Shown: positions 26,720-34,112 of the stretch, piece after piece
How the letters are laid out: each line of letters begins with the position of its first letter
How positions within the stretch are numbered: the first letter of the stretch is position 1
From: JACVRU01 sp040905885
GTDB lineage: Bacteria > Actinomycetota > Thermoleophilia > Gaiellales > Gaiellaceae
Length of the DNA: 64,000 nt
Reading direction: 5' to 3'
Assembly (NCBI GenBank): GCA_040905885.1
Contig: JBBDQR010000157.1
Location: forward strand, 1-64,000
The notes under the pieces: model-generated
The model's database searches: none
Told to the model about the DNA's origin: nothing
Seen by the model: only the letters and a program-made list of their open reading frames with translations
Made by a program: the position numbers and the translations under genes

Positions 26720-27654
26720 GGTTCCGGCGCCGGCGAAGCCGGCACCTCCGCTCTTTGTGAGCCTCCGTCGAGCCTACGGCTCATGCGCCGCTCCGGGGGC
26801 GCGAGCCAGTCCTCGCCGAGGCCGAGGTCGATCACGCTCTCCAGCCCCTCAGGCCGGTCCTCGGGCGGCTCCCGATAGGGGACGAACCAGCTCTCGATGT
26901 AGTCGTCCAGCACGCCGTGCGCCTCGGGGAAGAAGACCGTGAACACGGGGCGCTCGGCGACGCCGAGCCGCTTCACCGCCGCGAGCCGGGGATGGTCCCC
27001 GAGCTCGAGCCTCGCCCGTGCGCGGCGGCCGAAGCCGACCTCGACCCGGCCGCGGAAGTACACGTCCGACTTCATCAGCATGCCGCGGAACACGCAGTAG
27101 TTCGAGGCGCCCATGCTCGCCGGCAGCTTCGGCCCGCCCGGACGCTCGATCTCGACGTAGACCGCGCGCTGCCCGTCCTTGTCGTACTGGCTCGAGACGG
27201 TCGTGTCCGTGACGGCGAAGTCGAGGTTCGCCTGGTGCTTCGGCATCCCCCAGATGCCCTTGCCGCCCTTGACCGAGATCTCGGTGCTGACCGGCAGGTC
27301 GAGCACGTACTGGCCGAAGCGGAAGGGGCCAGGGAGCAGCAGCGGCAGCAGCGGCGGCGGGTCGGTGTCCCGCCGGGCGCACGCCAGCGCGACGCTGAAC
27401 TCGATGTACTGCCCGATCGAGGTCTCCTGGTAGTTGACGACCGTGAAGACCAGCAGGCCCTTCCGCCAGAGCCGCACCGGCGCCAGCAACGGCGGCAGCA
27501 GCTCCCGCGCCCGGTCGAGATCGACCGGGAACGCGGCCATGAACGCCTGCATCCGGAACGACCGCACCGGCAGCGCGAACGGGATCCCGTCGACAAGCGC
27601 GTGGCGCCCCTGCTCGCGCCTGACCCGCCCGGGAATGATCCCGATCGCCTTCAC
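26716..27654 (-). CDS. Acetoacetate decarboxylase family protein
   Basis: 312 residues. The ADC-like fold is suggested by PFALPVRSFRMQAFMAAFPV, VNYQETSIGQYIEFSVALA, TEISVKGGKGIWGMPKHQA and ESWFVPYREPPED. I did not identify a Schiff-base lysine of the classical enzyme with certainty, so decarboxylase activity is unproven. The GTG start overlaps the stop of the alpha/beta hydrolase gene (GTGA). The last 20 or so residues (starting MSRRLDGGSQ) are encoded by the dispersed palindrome at 26758-26783, so the native C-terminus was probably nearer WLAPPERR. It likely works with the GMC oxidoreductase and hydrolase in lipid or sterol breakdown. Confidence 0.75.
   Translation of the reverse strand: MKAIGIIPGRVRREQGRHALVDGIPFALPVRSFRMQAFMAAFPVDLDRARELLPPLLAPVRLWRKGLLVFTVVNYQETSIGQYIEFSVALACARRDTDPPPLLPLLLPGPFRFGQYVLDLPVSTEISVKGGKGIWGMPKHQANLDFAVTDTTVSSQYDKDGQRAVYVEIERPGGPKLPASMGASNYCVFRGMLMKSDVYFRGRVEVGFGRRARARLELGDHPRLAAVKRLGVAERPVFTVFFPEAHGVLDDYIESWFVPYREPPEDRPEGLESVIDLGLGEDWLAPPERRMSRRLDGGSQRAEVPASPAPEP
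26758..26783. repeat. Palindromic repeat copy C with conserved 14-nt loop
   Basis: TGAGCC, the core TCCGTCGAGCCTAC and GGCTCA; 25/26 identical to 42-67. It is embedded in the 3' end of the acetoacetate-decarboxylase-like gene and is translated there. Confidence 0.7.
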
Positions 27655-28682
27655 CGCTCGAGCTCGGCGAGCATCAGCGGGAAGACGTCCCGCGCCGCCC
27701 GCGCGCCCATGAACATGTCGAGGTGCCCGTAGCCCGGCACCTCGACCAGGGAGTGGTAGCCGGGGCGGCGCTCGTCGAAGAAGCGGAACGTCCGCTCCTG
27801 GCTCGCCGGGAGGAAGCAGATGTTCTCCTGGCCGGCGAAGAACGCGAAGCGCGCGTCCGTCTGCGGATCGTCGGCGACGAAGCTCCGGGGCAGCTCGGGC
27901 CGGCTCTCCACGGAGACGAGATGGCCGGCCTCCACGCACTTCCCCATCTGCCGGAAGAACGAGATCGGTACGTGCGCGAACTCCTGCTTCAGCCACTCGT
28001 GGGTCTGCGGATTGAGATTCTCGTGCCGCCACAGCGCCGGGAAGCCTGTGCCGTACGTGAAGCTGACCATCTTGCAGACCGGGTTGTCGCACTCGTGGTG
28101 CGTGATCCGCACCATGAGGGCGAGAGCCTTCGCCGTCTTGGTGGGAGCTTCCAGGCCCCAACGGGGATTCATGAACGGCGTCAGCTTCCCCACCAGCGGG
28201 ACGAGATTCTTGAGCTTGAACCGCGAGATCCGCGGGATCACCGGATGGAGCGTCACCGCGTTGGCGACCACCGTCTTCACCTCGGGCACGAGACCTGCGA
28301 CCGCGGACATCATGAAGCTCGTCGAGCCCTGGCAGTGGATGACCGCCTTCACCTCGTCGGCGCCGGTCTCCTCCACGACCTTCCGGACCGCCGCCGGATG
28401 GTCGTGGACGGCCGCCTGGTCGAGCGTCCACTCGTTCGGCGGGACGTCGATGCTCGCCCGCCAGTTCTCGAGCCAGACGTCGTAGCCGGCGTCGACGAGC
28501 TCGTCCACGAGCGTCCGCTCCACGGGCGCCCTGAAGATGTTCGCGCGGACGCCGGCGCCGTGCACCAGCAGCACCGGCCCCTTCGCCGGCTCGCGCTCGC
28601 CGCGGACGTTGACGAGGTTCAGCTCGAGCCCGTCGCCCGCCGTGAAGGGGACGATCCGCTCCTCCGTCTCCTCGGTCTTCAC
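27651..28682 (-). CDS. Alpha/beta hydrolase, PhaC-like with Cys at the nucleophile elbow
   Basis: 343 residues. The oxyanion region is GPVLLVHGAGVRANIF, and the DVWLENWRASID segment is typical of PHA-synthase/depolymerase-like hydrolases. The nucleophile elbow VIHCQGSTSF has Cys where lipases have Ser, as in PhaC and in the hydrolase half of GMC-hydrolase fusions. The likely catalytic His is in VPGYGHLDMFMG, and an acidic residue precedes it in FFAGQENICFL. Start is taken as GTG at 28682; GGGGGAG lies about 15 bases upstream, so the exact start is uncertain. It is followed by the decarboxylase-like gene. Probable role: esterase, thioesterase or synthase on acyl chains. Confidence 0.75.
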   Translation of the reverse strand: MKTEETEERIVPFTAGDGLELNLVNVRGEREPAKGPVLLVHGAGVRANIFRAPVERTLVDELVDAGYDVWLENWRASIDVPPNEWTLDQAAVHDHPAAVRKVVEETGADEVKAVIHCQGSTSFMMSAVAGLVPEVKTVVANAVTLHPVIPRISRFKLKNLVPLVGKLTPFMNPRWGLEAPTKTAKALALMVRITHHECDNPVCKMVSFTYGTGFPALWRHENLNPQTHEWLKQEFAHVPISFFRQMGKCVEAGHLVSVESRPELPRSFVADDPQTDARFAFFAGQENICFLPASQERTFRFFDERRPGYHSLVEVPGYGHLDMFMGARAARDVFPLMLAELER

Positions 28683-28788
28683 TCCAGTGCCGGTCAGCTC
28701 TCCCCCTTTGCCTGGCCTGGTTATACGTCGCCCACGCCGCGGCGGCAAGCTTGACGGGGCTGGGCCGTACCCCTAGTTTCGGGAGATC

Positions 28789-30549
28789 GTGACGAGCTGC
28801 CCGAACCCGCCCCAGGACGAGTCACGCGAGCAGATCGGCTTCGTCCGGCGCCCGATGGTGCGCTGGTTCGACCCGGTGCAGCTCGCCGGGACGGCGCTCC
28901 AGGTGGCCGTCTCGTCGCTCTTCGGCGCTTACTCCGACAAGCGGGAGATCCAGGCGGCGCTCTCACCGGGGGCGCAGGCGAACCGGGAGCACGCCGACGC
29001 CGAGGAGCTGTGGATTGACTATGTCGCCGACCTCGGCGACGGGTTCGAGCCGACGTACACGGTCGCGTACCTCCACTCCCGCCCCCAGCTCCTCCTGGCG
29101 GGCCCCGACGGACGGTCGTGGGAGACCGAGCGCGGGCGGATCCTCGTCCTGGGCGGAGACCAGGTCTACCCCACGGCGACGCGAACGGACTACGAGGACC
29201 GCCTGATCGGCCCCTACCGTGCCGCGCTGCCATGCGTGGAGCCGGAGTCCGCCGCGCCCCACCTCTACGCGATCCCCGGCAACCACGACTGGTACGACGG
29301 CCTGACGAACTTCATTCGCATCTTCTGCCAGCGCCACTGGATCGGAGGCTGGAAGACGCGGCAGGAGCGAAGCTACTTCGCGCTCGAGCTGCCGCATCAC
29401 TGGTGGCTGTGGGGGATCGACATCCAGTTCGACGCCTACATCGACGATCCCCAGCTGGACTACTTCCGCGCCGCCAAGAAGCTGCTGCGCGAGGGGGACC
29501 GCCTGATCCTCCTGACCGGCAAGCCGAGCTGGACGAAGGCGCTGGAGGACGATCCCTCGTATCGGAACCTCGCCTTCTTCGAGCGGGAGATGCTCGCCGA
29601 CACCGGCGCGAGGCTGGCGGTCGTCGTCAGCGGCGACCTGCATCACTACGTCCGCTACGAGGATCGCTCGGGCGGACGGCAGCGGATCACCGCAGGCGGC
29701 GGGGGCGCCTACCTCTACCCGACCCACCACATGGCCGAGGAGCTGAGGCTCGAGGAGGAGGGGAAGACGGTCGAGTACGACCTGAAGGCGGCATTTCCGC
29801 CGAAGGAGAGGTCGCGGCGGCTGCGCTGGTGGGCTCCCTTGCGCCTTCCGACCAGGAACTGGCGCTTGCTCCGTGTCTTCGCGGCGCTCTTCTTCGCGCT
29901 CGCGCTGATGATGCAGGTGCCGGTGCGGAGGGCGATCCGACCGTCGGGAGAGGTCGCACTCGACGCCCTGCCTGGCCTGTGGCTGGACCTCGTCACAAGC
30001 AGGTGGTTCGTCTTCGCCGCCTTGATCCTGCTCGGCGCGCTGGTGCTCTTCGCGGCCGGCCGGAGCCTGCTCCAGAAGGTCCCGCTCGGCGTCGGCCACG
30101 CCGTGCCGCAGCTGTTCATGCTCTCCTGGGCCGTCGTCCTCTCGGCCTGGCTGCTTGCTCTCCCGGGCGACTGGAGCATGCGCTTCCCGCTGCTGCTCGC
30201 GGCCCTCGCGGCGTTCGCCGCCAGCTTTCCGGGCGCGGCGCTGCTCGGTCTCTACCTGGCAGTGTGCGACTGGCTCTTCGGCACCCACCGGCCGCTGTTC
30301 GGCGACGCGCTCGACCGACACGCGAACGAGGTCTTCGCCTGCCAGGGAATCGCGGACTGGAAGAACTTCCTCCGGCTCCACATCGGCGCCGACGGGGCAC
30401 TCACGATCTTCCCGGTGGGGATCGAGCGCGTCGCGCGCCGGCGAGAGCTCAGCCTGAACACGACCGGCGGGCCCGGAGACCCGTTCTTCCTCGCCCCCGA
30501 GGGCCTCGAGGCCCAGCTGATCGAGACGGAGCCGATTCGGATCGAGTAG
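28789..30549 (+). CDS. Metallophosphoesterase with C-terminal membrane region
   Basis: 586 residues. The metallophosphoesterase motifs are ILVLGGDQVYP, PGNHDWYDGL, VVVSGDLHHYVRY and a late AGGGGAYLYPTHH, giving the expected Asp, Asn and His ligands of a two-metal site. The region from about residue 360 has several hydrophobic helices (FAALFFALALMMQVPV, FAALILLGALVLFA, FMLSWAVVLSAWLLALP), then a soluble tail (DWKNFLRLHIGADG). It is probably a membrane-bound phosphatase facing the cytoplasm. The GTG at 28789 has GGGAG close by and a TAGTTT 9 bases upstream. It is divergent from the PhaC-like gene and followed by a membrane protein. Confidence 0.83.
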   Translation: MTSCPNPPQDESREQIGFVRRPMVRWFDPVQLAGTALQVAVSSLFGAYSDKREIQAALSPGAQANREHADAEELWIDYVADLGDGFEPTYTVAYLHSRPQLLLAGPDGRSWETERGRILVLGGDQVYPTATRTDYEDRLIGPYRAALPCVEPESAAPHLYAIPGNHDWYDGLTNFIRIFCQRHWIGGWKTRQERSYFALELPHHWWLWGIDIQFDAYIDDPQLDYFRAAKKLLREGDRLILLTGKPSWTKALEDDPSYRNLAFFEREMLADTGARLAVVVSGDLHHYVRYEDRSGGRQRITAGGGGAYLYPTHHMAEELRLEEEGKTVEYDLKAAFPPKERSRRLRWWAPLRLPTRNWRLLRVFAALFFALALMMQVPVRRAIRPSGEVALDALPGLWLDLVTSRWFVFAALILLGALVLFAAGRSLLQKVPLGVGHAVPQLFMLSWAVVLSAWLLALPGDWSMRFPLLLAALAAFAASFPGAALLGLYLAVCDWLFGTHRPLFGDALDRHANEVFACQGIADWKNFLRLHIGADGALTIFPVGIERVARRRELSLNTTGGPGDPFFLAPEGLEAQLIETEPIRIE

Positions 30550-30680
30550 CCGGGGCTTGCGGCGAGGCGGAATGCGGCCTACGCTCTGCCCGAGTCGAAT
30601 CGTTCTGCGGCCGGAACGAAGGGGGAGTCACGGCCGACATCGCACGAGTCCTCGGAGGCCGGCGCGGGGAGCGGTTCGGC

Positions 30681-31709
30681 GTGGCCGAGCGGGCCCGCCG
30701 CCGGGAGGCGCAGCAGGTCACCTTCCCTGATCTCGCCTGGGACCACTTCTACTGGGAGCGAGAGAGACGGCTGGGGAGCTCGGAGCACCCGGAAGCCGCC
30801 GCCCGCTACCGCGAGACGCGCGCTGCGTTCGAGGCTCGCTACGGCGAGCTCCTCGGGGAGTACTGGTCGATCAAGGAGCCCTCGGGCGTCGCGGTCACAC
30901 GCAAGCCGGCTCCCCTTCTGCTCCGGCTGGTGATCGACGACAGGCTCCGATTCCACAGCGCCACTGACTGGGTCACCCGCGACGCGCCCGTTGTCGCGGA
31001 CCTGCTCTTCCGCTGCGAGACCGTCGCGATCAGGATCACGGAGGTGCTGAGGTACGCGAGCAAGACGATCGCGATCCGCCGAGTGCTCGCCGTCGCCAGC
31101 GGCCTGCTCGGGTTCCTCGACCGTGCAGACGACGCGGACGTGAAGGCCGACCCCCTGCCCGTCGTTCGAGAGCAGAGCCGCGAGCTCGATGCGATCGACG
31201 TCTACTACCGGCGGGCAGGCTCCCGCATCGGCCGGATCCTCTACACCTGGGGCATGGTGATCGGCCTGGCCGTCCTGGCGGCGCTGCTCTCGGCCTTCGT
31301 CGTCCCCCTCTGGCTCTGGGGCCCGCTCGACTGGGCCGACCGCGGCCTCCAGATCTTCCTCGTCTCGTACGGAGCCGGCGCGATCGGGGCCTTCATCAGC
31401 GTCCTCCAGCGGATGGCGACGGAGAAGTTCACGATCCACTACGACCTGGGCAAGCGCAGCCTGTACACCCTCGGGAGCTACCGGCCGGTGCTCGGAGCCG
31501 TCTTCGGCGTGTTCACGTACTTCCTGCTGGCGAGCCACCTGCTGCAGACCGAGGACCCCGCGGGCGAGCGGGCACTCTTCTTCTACGGTGCCGTCGCGTT
31601 CGTCGCCGGCTTCAGCGAGCGCTTCACCAAGGTGCTCGTCAAGGGCGTAGAGGAGCGATTCGGGGCGGCGGGCGAGCAGCCCCCCGCCGGCACGGCAGCG
31701 GGCCGCTAG
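30681..31709 (+). CDS. Membrane protein of unknown function with long soluble N-terminus
   Basis: 342 residues. A soluble N-terminal half (FPDLAWDHFYWERERRLGSS, ATDWVTRDAPVVADLL) is followed by two or more membrane helices: WGMVIGLAVLAALLSAFVVP, FLVSYGAGAIGAFISVL and AVFGVFTYFLLASHL. The end is soluble (FSERFTKVLVKGVEERFGA). I do not recognise the family. The GTG at 30681 has GGGGAG 9 bases upstream. Frames just upstream (30627-30680) lack a start codon but could be coding. It follows the metallophosphoesterase, and its TAG may be part of the -10 of the next gene. Confidence 0.65.
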   Translation: MAERARRREAQQVTFPDLAWDHFYWERERRLGSSEHPEAAARYRETRAAFEARYGELLGEYWSIKEPSGVAVTRKPAPLLLRLVIDDRLRFHSATDWVTRDAPVVADLLFRCETVAIRITEVLRYASKTIAIRRVLAVASGLLGFLDRADDADVKADPLPVVREQSRELDAIDVYYRRAGSRIGRILYTWGMVIGLAVLAALLSAFVVPLWLWGPLDWADRGLQIFLVSYGAGAIGAFISVLQRMATEKFTIHYDLGKRSLYTLGSYRPVLGAVFGVFTYFLLASHLLQTEDPAGERALFFYGAVAFVAGFSERFTKVLVKGVEERFGAAGEQPPAGTAAGR

Positions 31710-31712
31710 CCT
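31707..31712 (+). promoter_or_regulatory. Putative -10 box (TAGCCT) overlapping a stop codon
   Basis: TAGCCT begins with the TAG stop of the upstream membrane-protein gene and ends 7 bases before the GTG of the VOC protein, which has no ribosome site. Same arrangement as at 1424-1429. Confidence 0.4.
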
Positions 31713-31719
31713 TCGAGCC

Positions 31720-32649
31720 GTGAGGCTCGACGGCATCCACCACGTCACCTGCATCACCGGGGACGCGCCGCGCAACGTCGACTTCTACGCGCGCGTGCTC
31801 GGGTTGCGGATGGTCAAGAAGACGGTCAACCAGGACGACCCGACCGTCTACCACCTCTTCTACGCCGACGAGGAGGGCAGCCCCGGGGCCGACATCACCT
31901 TCTTCGAGTACCCGGGCGCGCGCCGCGGCCACGCCGGCGCGGGGATGATCCACACGATCACGTGGCGGGTCGCCTCGCCGGCGGCGCTCGACTTCTGGGC
32001 CGACCGGCTCGCGGGCGAGCGGATCGAGACCGAGCGCGACAGCGACCGGCTCTCGTTCGCCGATCCCGAGGGCCTCGGCCTCGAGCTCCGGATCGTCGAG
32101 ACCGAGGACGAGCCGCTCCTCGCCCACCACGCGGAGATCCCCGAGGAGCACGCGCTCCAGGGCTTCGACGGCGTCCGCGCCTTCAGCGACGACCCCGACC
32201 AGAGCCGCGCCTTCCTCGTGGAGACGCTCGGCTTCTGGCCGGAAGGAGAGGACGCCTACAACGTGCGCGGGGAGACGCGCGGCTCCGGCTACGCCTACGA
32301 CCGCAGCGAGCAGCGGGGGCTCGGCGGCGCCGGCACCGTCCACCACGTCGCCTGGTCGTCGACGATGGAGGACCACGAGGCGTGGCAGCGGCGGGTCGCC
32401 GAGTCGGGCGCCCGGCCGACGCCGATCATCGACCGATTCTGGTTCCGCTCGATCTACTTCCGCGAGCCGAGCGGCGTCCTCTTCGAGATCGCCACGGTCG
32501 GGCCCGGCTTCGCCGCCGACGAGCCGGTCGAGACTCTCGGCGAGCGGCTCGTCCTGCCGCCCGCCTTCGAGCACCTGCGCGACGAGGTGGAGCAGCGGCT
32601 CACGCCACTCCCCAACCCGCGCGAGCTCGCTAGTCCCGCGTCCCGCTGA
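31720..32649 (+). CDS. Ring-cleaving dioxygenase-like VOC (glyoxalase) protein
   Basis: 309 residues forming two vicinal-oxygen-chelate repeats, like MhqO/LinE-type ring-cleaving dioxygenases. The first begins LDGIHHVTCITGDAPRNVDF and the second is near GGAGTVHHVAWSSTMEDHEAW. Likely Fe(II) ligands are His8 (HHVT), a His in VHHVAW and Glu in GVLFEIATVGPGF. Expected to be a cytoplasmic oxidoreductase or hydroquinone-type dioxygenase. The start GTG has no ribosome site and appears leaderless. Its end overlaps the convergent small-protein gene by about 20 bases. Confidence 0.85.
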   Translation: MRLDGIHHVTCITGDAPRNVDFYARVLGLRMVKKTVNQDDPTVYHLFYADEEGSPGADITFFEYPGARRGHAGAGMIHTITWRVASPAALDFWADRLAGERIETERDSDRLSFADPEGLGLELRIVETEDEPLLAHHAEIPEEHALQGFDGVRAFSDDPDQSRAFLVETLGFWPEGEDAYNVRGETRGSGYAYDRSEQRGLGGAGTVHHVAWSSTMEDHEAWQRRVAESGARPTPIIDRFWFRSIYFREPSGVLFEIATVGPGFAADEPVETLGERLVLPPAFEHLRDEVEQRLTPLPNPRELASPASR

Positions 32650-33034
32650 GGACGTTGATGATCACGATCGCGATCAGGATCAGGAGCCAGACGAGCCCGC
32701 CCAGCCGGAAGCCCGGGGTCTCGGCCGCCTCGACGTCGACCTCCTGCTCCTCGCCCGGGTCGTAACCGGCCGCCTGCACCTCGCCCTCCAGCACCTTCGT
32801 CGCGTCACCCTCTTCCGCCGCCCGCTGCAACACCTCCAGCAGCCGCTGCGCCTCGGCCTGCTGCCCTCCCTCCCCGCCCTGCGCGATCGCCGTCGCCAGC
32901 ACGCCGATCGCCCGCAGCGACTTGCGGTCGCCCTTGAGCCGCGCGGGCTCGAGCTCGTTCCAGAGGATCACCAGGGCGCCGTCCGCGTCGCCGCGGCGCA
33001 GCGCCGCGCGCGCCTGCTTGATCCCGTCGCGCAT
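32630..33034 (-). CDS. Tail-anchored small protein, unknown function
   Basis: 134 residues. The soluble helical part (KQARAALRRGDADGALVILW, AEAQRLLEVLQRAAEEGD) ends in one C-terminal membrane helix (LGGLVWLLILIAIVIINVLSG) with a short positive tail, the layout of a tail-anchored protein. An acidic linker lies between. No family recognised. The 3' end overlaps the VOC gene on the other strand. Confidence 0.7.
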   Translation of the reverse strand: MRDGIKQARAALRRGDADGALVILWNELEPARLKGDRKSLRAIGVLATAIAQGGEGGQQAEAQRLLEVLQRAAEEGDATKVLEGEVQAAGYDPGEEQEVDVEAAETPGFRLGGLVWLLILIAIVIINVLSGTRD

Positions 33035-33038
33035 GGGC

Positions 33039-33245
33039 TCAGTATTCCGCCTTGGAGGGCGCCCCGCGCGGGACGCCGGGCCACCACCTGGCGCGGCCGA
33101 CGAGCGAGATCAGCCCCGGCACGAGGAACGTGCGGACGAGGAACGTGTCGATCAGGATCCCGACCGCCATCACGAAGGCGAACTCCCGGAACGCCGCCAG
33201 GGGGACGATCGCCAGCAGCGAGAACGAGTATTGCTGGATGGCGCG
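33039..33245 (-). pseudogene. Remnant of an MMPL-family transporter C-terminus
   Basis: An open stretch of 68 codons reads like the last membrane helices of an MMPL/RND lipid transporter: AIQQYSFSLLAIVPLAAFRE, then FAFVMAVGILIDTFLVRTFL, then VPGLISLVGRARWWPGVPRG, ending in a TGA. There is no start codon; it follows in frame right after the TAG of the BON-domain gene, and the rest of the transporter is absent. The junction coincides with the 23-nt repeat at 33228-33250. A deletion that joined the BON gene to the transporter tail would explain it. Confidence 0.75.
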
Positions 33246-33250
33246 CTAGT
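33228..33250. repeat. 23-nt repeat containing the stop codon of the adjacent gene (copy 2)
   Basis: 21 of 23 bases match the element at 25486-25508. Here it spans the junction between the BON-domain gene's TAG stop and the MMPL remnant. Confidence 0.65.
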
Positions 33251-33698
33251 GCGGCGCCGGGGTGCCGGGCAGGTGGAGGAGGTTCTCGACCTCGCGCACC
33301 TCGGGGACGCTCCGGGCGCGCTCGACGAGCTCCTCGATCAGCTCCGGCCGCGGCACCTCGCCGCGCAGCTCGACGACGCCGTCACGCGCCTGGACGTTGA
33401 TCTGGCCCTTGGGCACGTCGGGGCCGCGGAAGATCTCCGTCTCGACCTTGCGCGCGAGCGCCGGGTCGTTCAGCAGGCCGGCCTTCGGCTCGTGCCGGAG
33501 GTGGGTCGCCTTCTGCTTCAGGCCGTAGACGTCGGAGCCGACCCGCCGGCCGAGGCGGCCGAGCTCGCGGCCGCGGCGCCGGAAGAAGGCGGGCACGCGC
33601 TGGGCGAGCTGGGCCCGCCGACGGCGTCCGCTGACCGGGTCGAAGAAGAAGCCCGCCAGCGCTCCGCCGAGGGCCGCGAGCGGCGCAATCCGTTTCAT
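33246..33698 (-). CDS. BON-domain protein
   Basis: 150 residues. The N-terminus is short and hydrophobic with a charged flank (KRIAPLAALGGALAGFFFDP), then very basic (VSGRRRRAQLAQRVPAFFRR). The second half is a BON domain (ALARKVETEIFRGPDVPKGQ, INVQARDGVVELRGEV, VREVENLLHLPG). BON domains bind membranes or associate with the envelope, so a membrane-associated role fits. The ATG at 33698 has GGGGGG 5 bases upstream. The TAG stop lies in a dispersed repeat at the border with a transporter remnant. Confidence 0.8.
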   Translation of the reverse strand: MKRIAPLAALGGALAGFFFDPVSGRRRRAQLAQRVPAFFRRRGRELGRLGRRVGSDVYGLKQKATHLRHEPKAGLLNDPALARKVETEIFRGPDVPKGQINVQARDGVVELRGEVPRPELIEELVERARSVPEVREVENLLHLPGTPAPH

Positions 33699-33749
33699 CT
33701 GACCCCCCTGCGTTCGCTTACGCGGGAGGGCTACCCAGACCTGCGGGTT

Positions 33750-34043
33750 CTAGTCCCCCCAGTCGAAGTCGCGCGAGCGGCCCCAGAGGCTGTCTTCGAC
33801 GTCCTCCTGCTCGGCGGGCTCCGCCGGCGGCACGTGGGCCTCGACTTCGGCGTTGATTGCCCCGTCCATCGTCTCCTCGATCCTGGCCTGCTCCTCGGTC
33901 TTGAAGAGAGGATGGTTCTCGAAGGGATCCCGGATCATGTACGCGTCGAGCGGCATCTGCGGCTCGAGCGGCTTGTTGCGCTCCTTGAGCGCGAGATGGT
34001 CCTGGATCACCTCTGAAAACAGCGACGTGGTCTCAACCTGCAT
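33750..34043 (-). CDS. Small hypothetical protein
   Basis: 97 residues: MQVETTSLFSEVIQDHLALK, then PLDAYMIRDPFENHPLFKTE and an acidic C-terminus rich in Glu and Asp (HVPPAEPAEQEDVEDSLWG). The ATG has a good ribosome site (GGAGGA, 4-5 bases upstream), and a TACACT hexamer lies further upstream. No signal or membrane segment. No family recognised. Confidence 0.65.
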   Translation of the reverse strand: MQVETTSLFSEVIQDHLALKERNKPLEPQMPLDAYMIRDPFENHPLFKTEEQARIEETMDGAINAEVEAHVPPAEPAEQEDVEDSLWGRSRDFDWGD

Positions 34044-34112
34044 GAAGTCCTCCGCAATTCGGGGCCGAGAGCCCGAAGTGTAGTCCGTTTTCGGGACGTT
34101 TGACCGACTTCC

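Noticed and set aside
26716..28431. One 571-codon gene from the hydrolase through the decarboxylase-like protein
   Set aside because: The upstream part is the shifted frame of the hydrolase gene; the real decarboxylase-like gene starts at the coupled GTG 27654.
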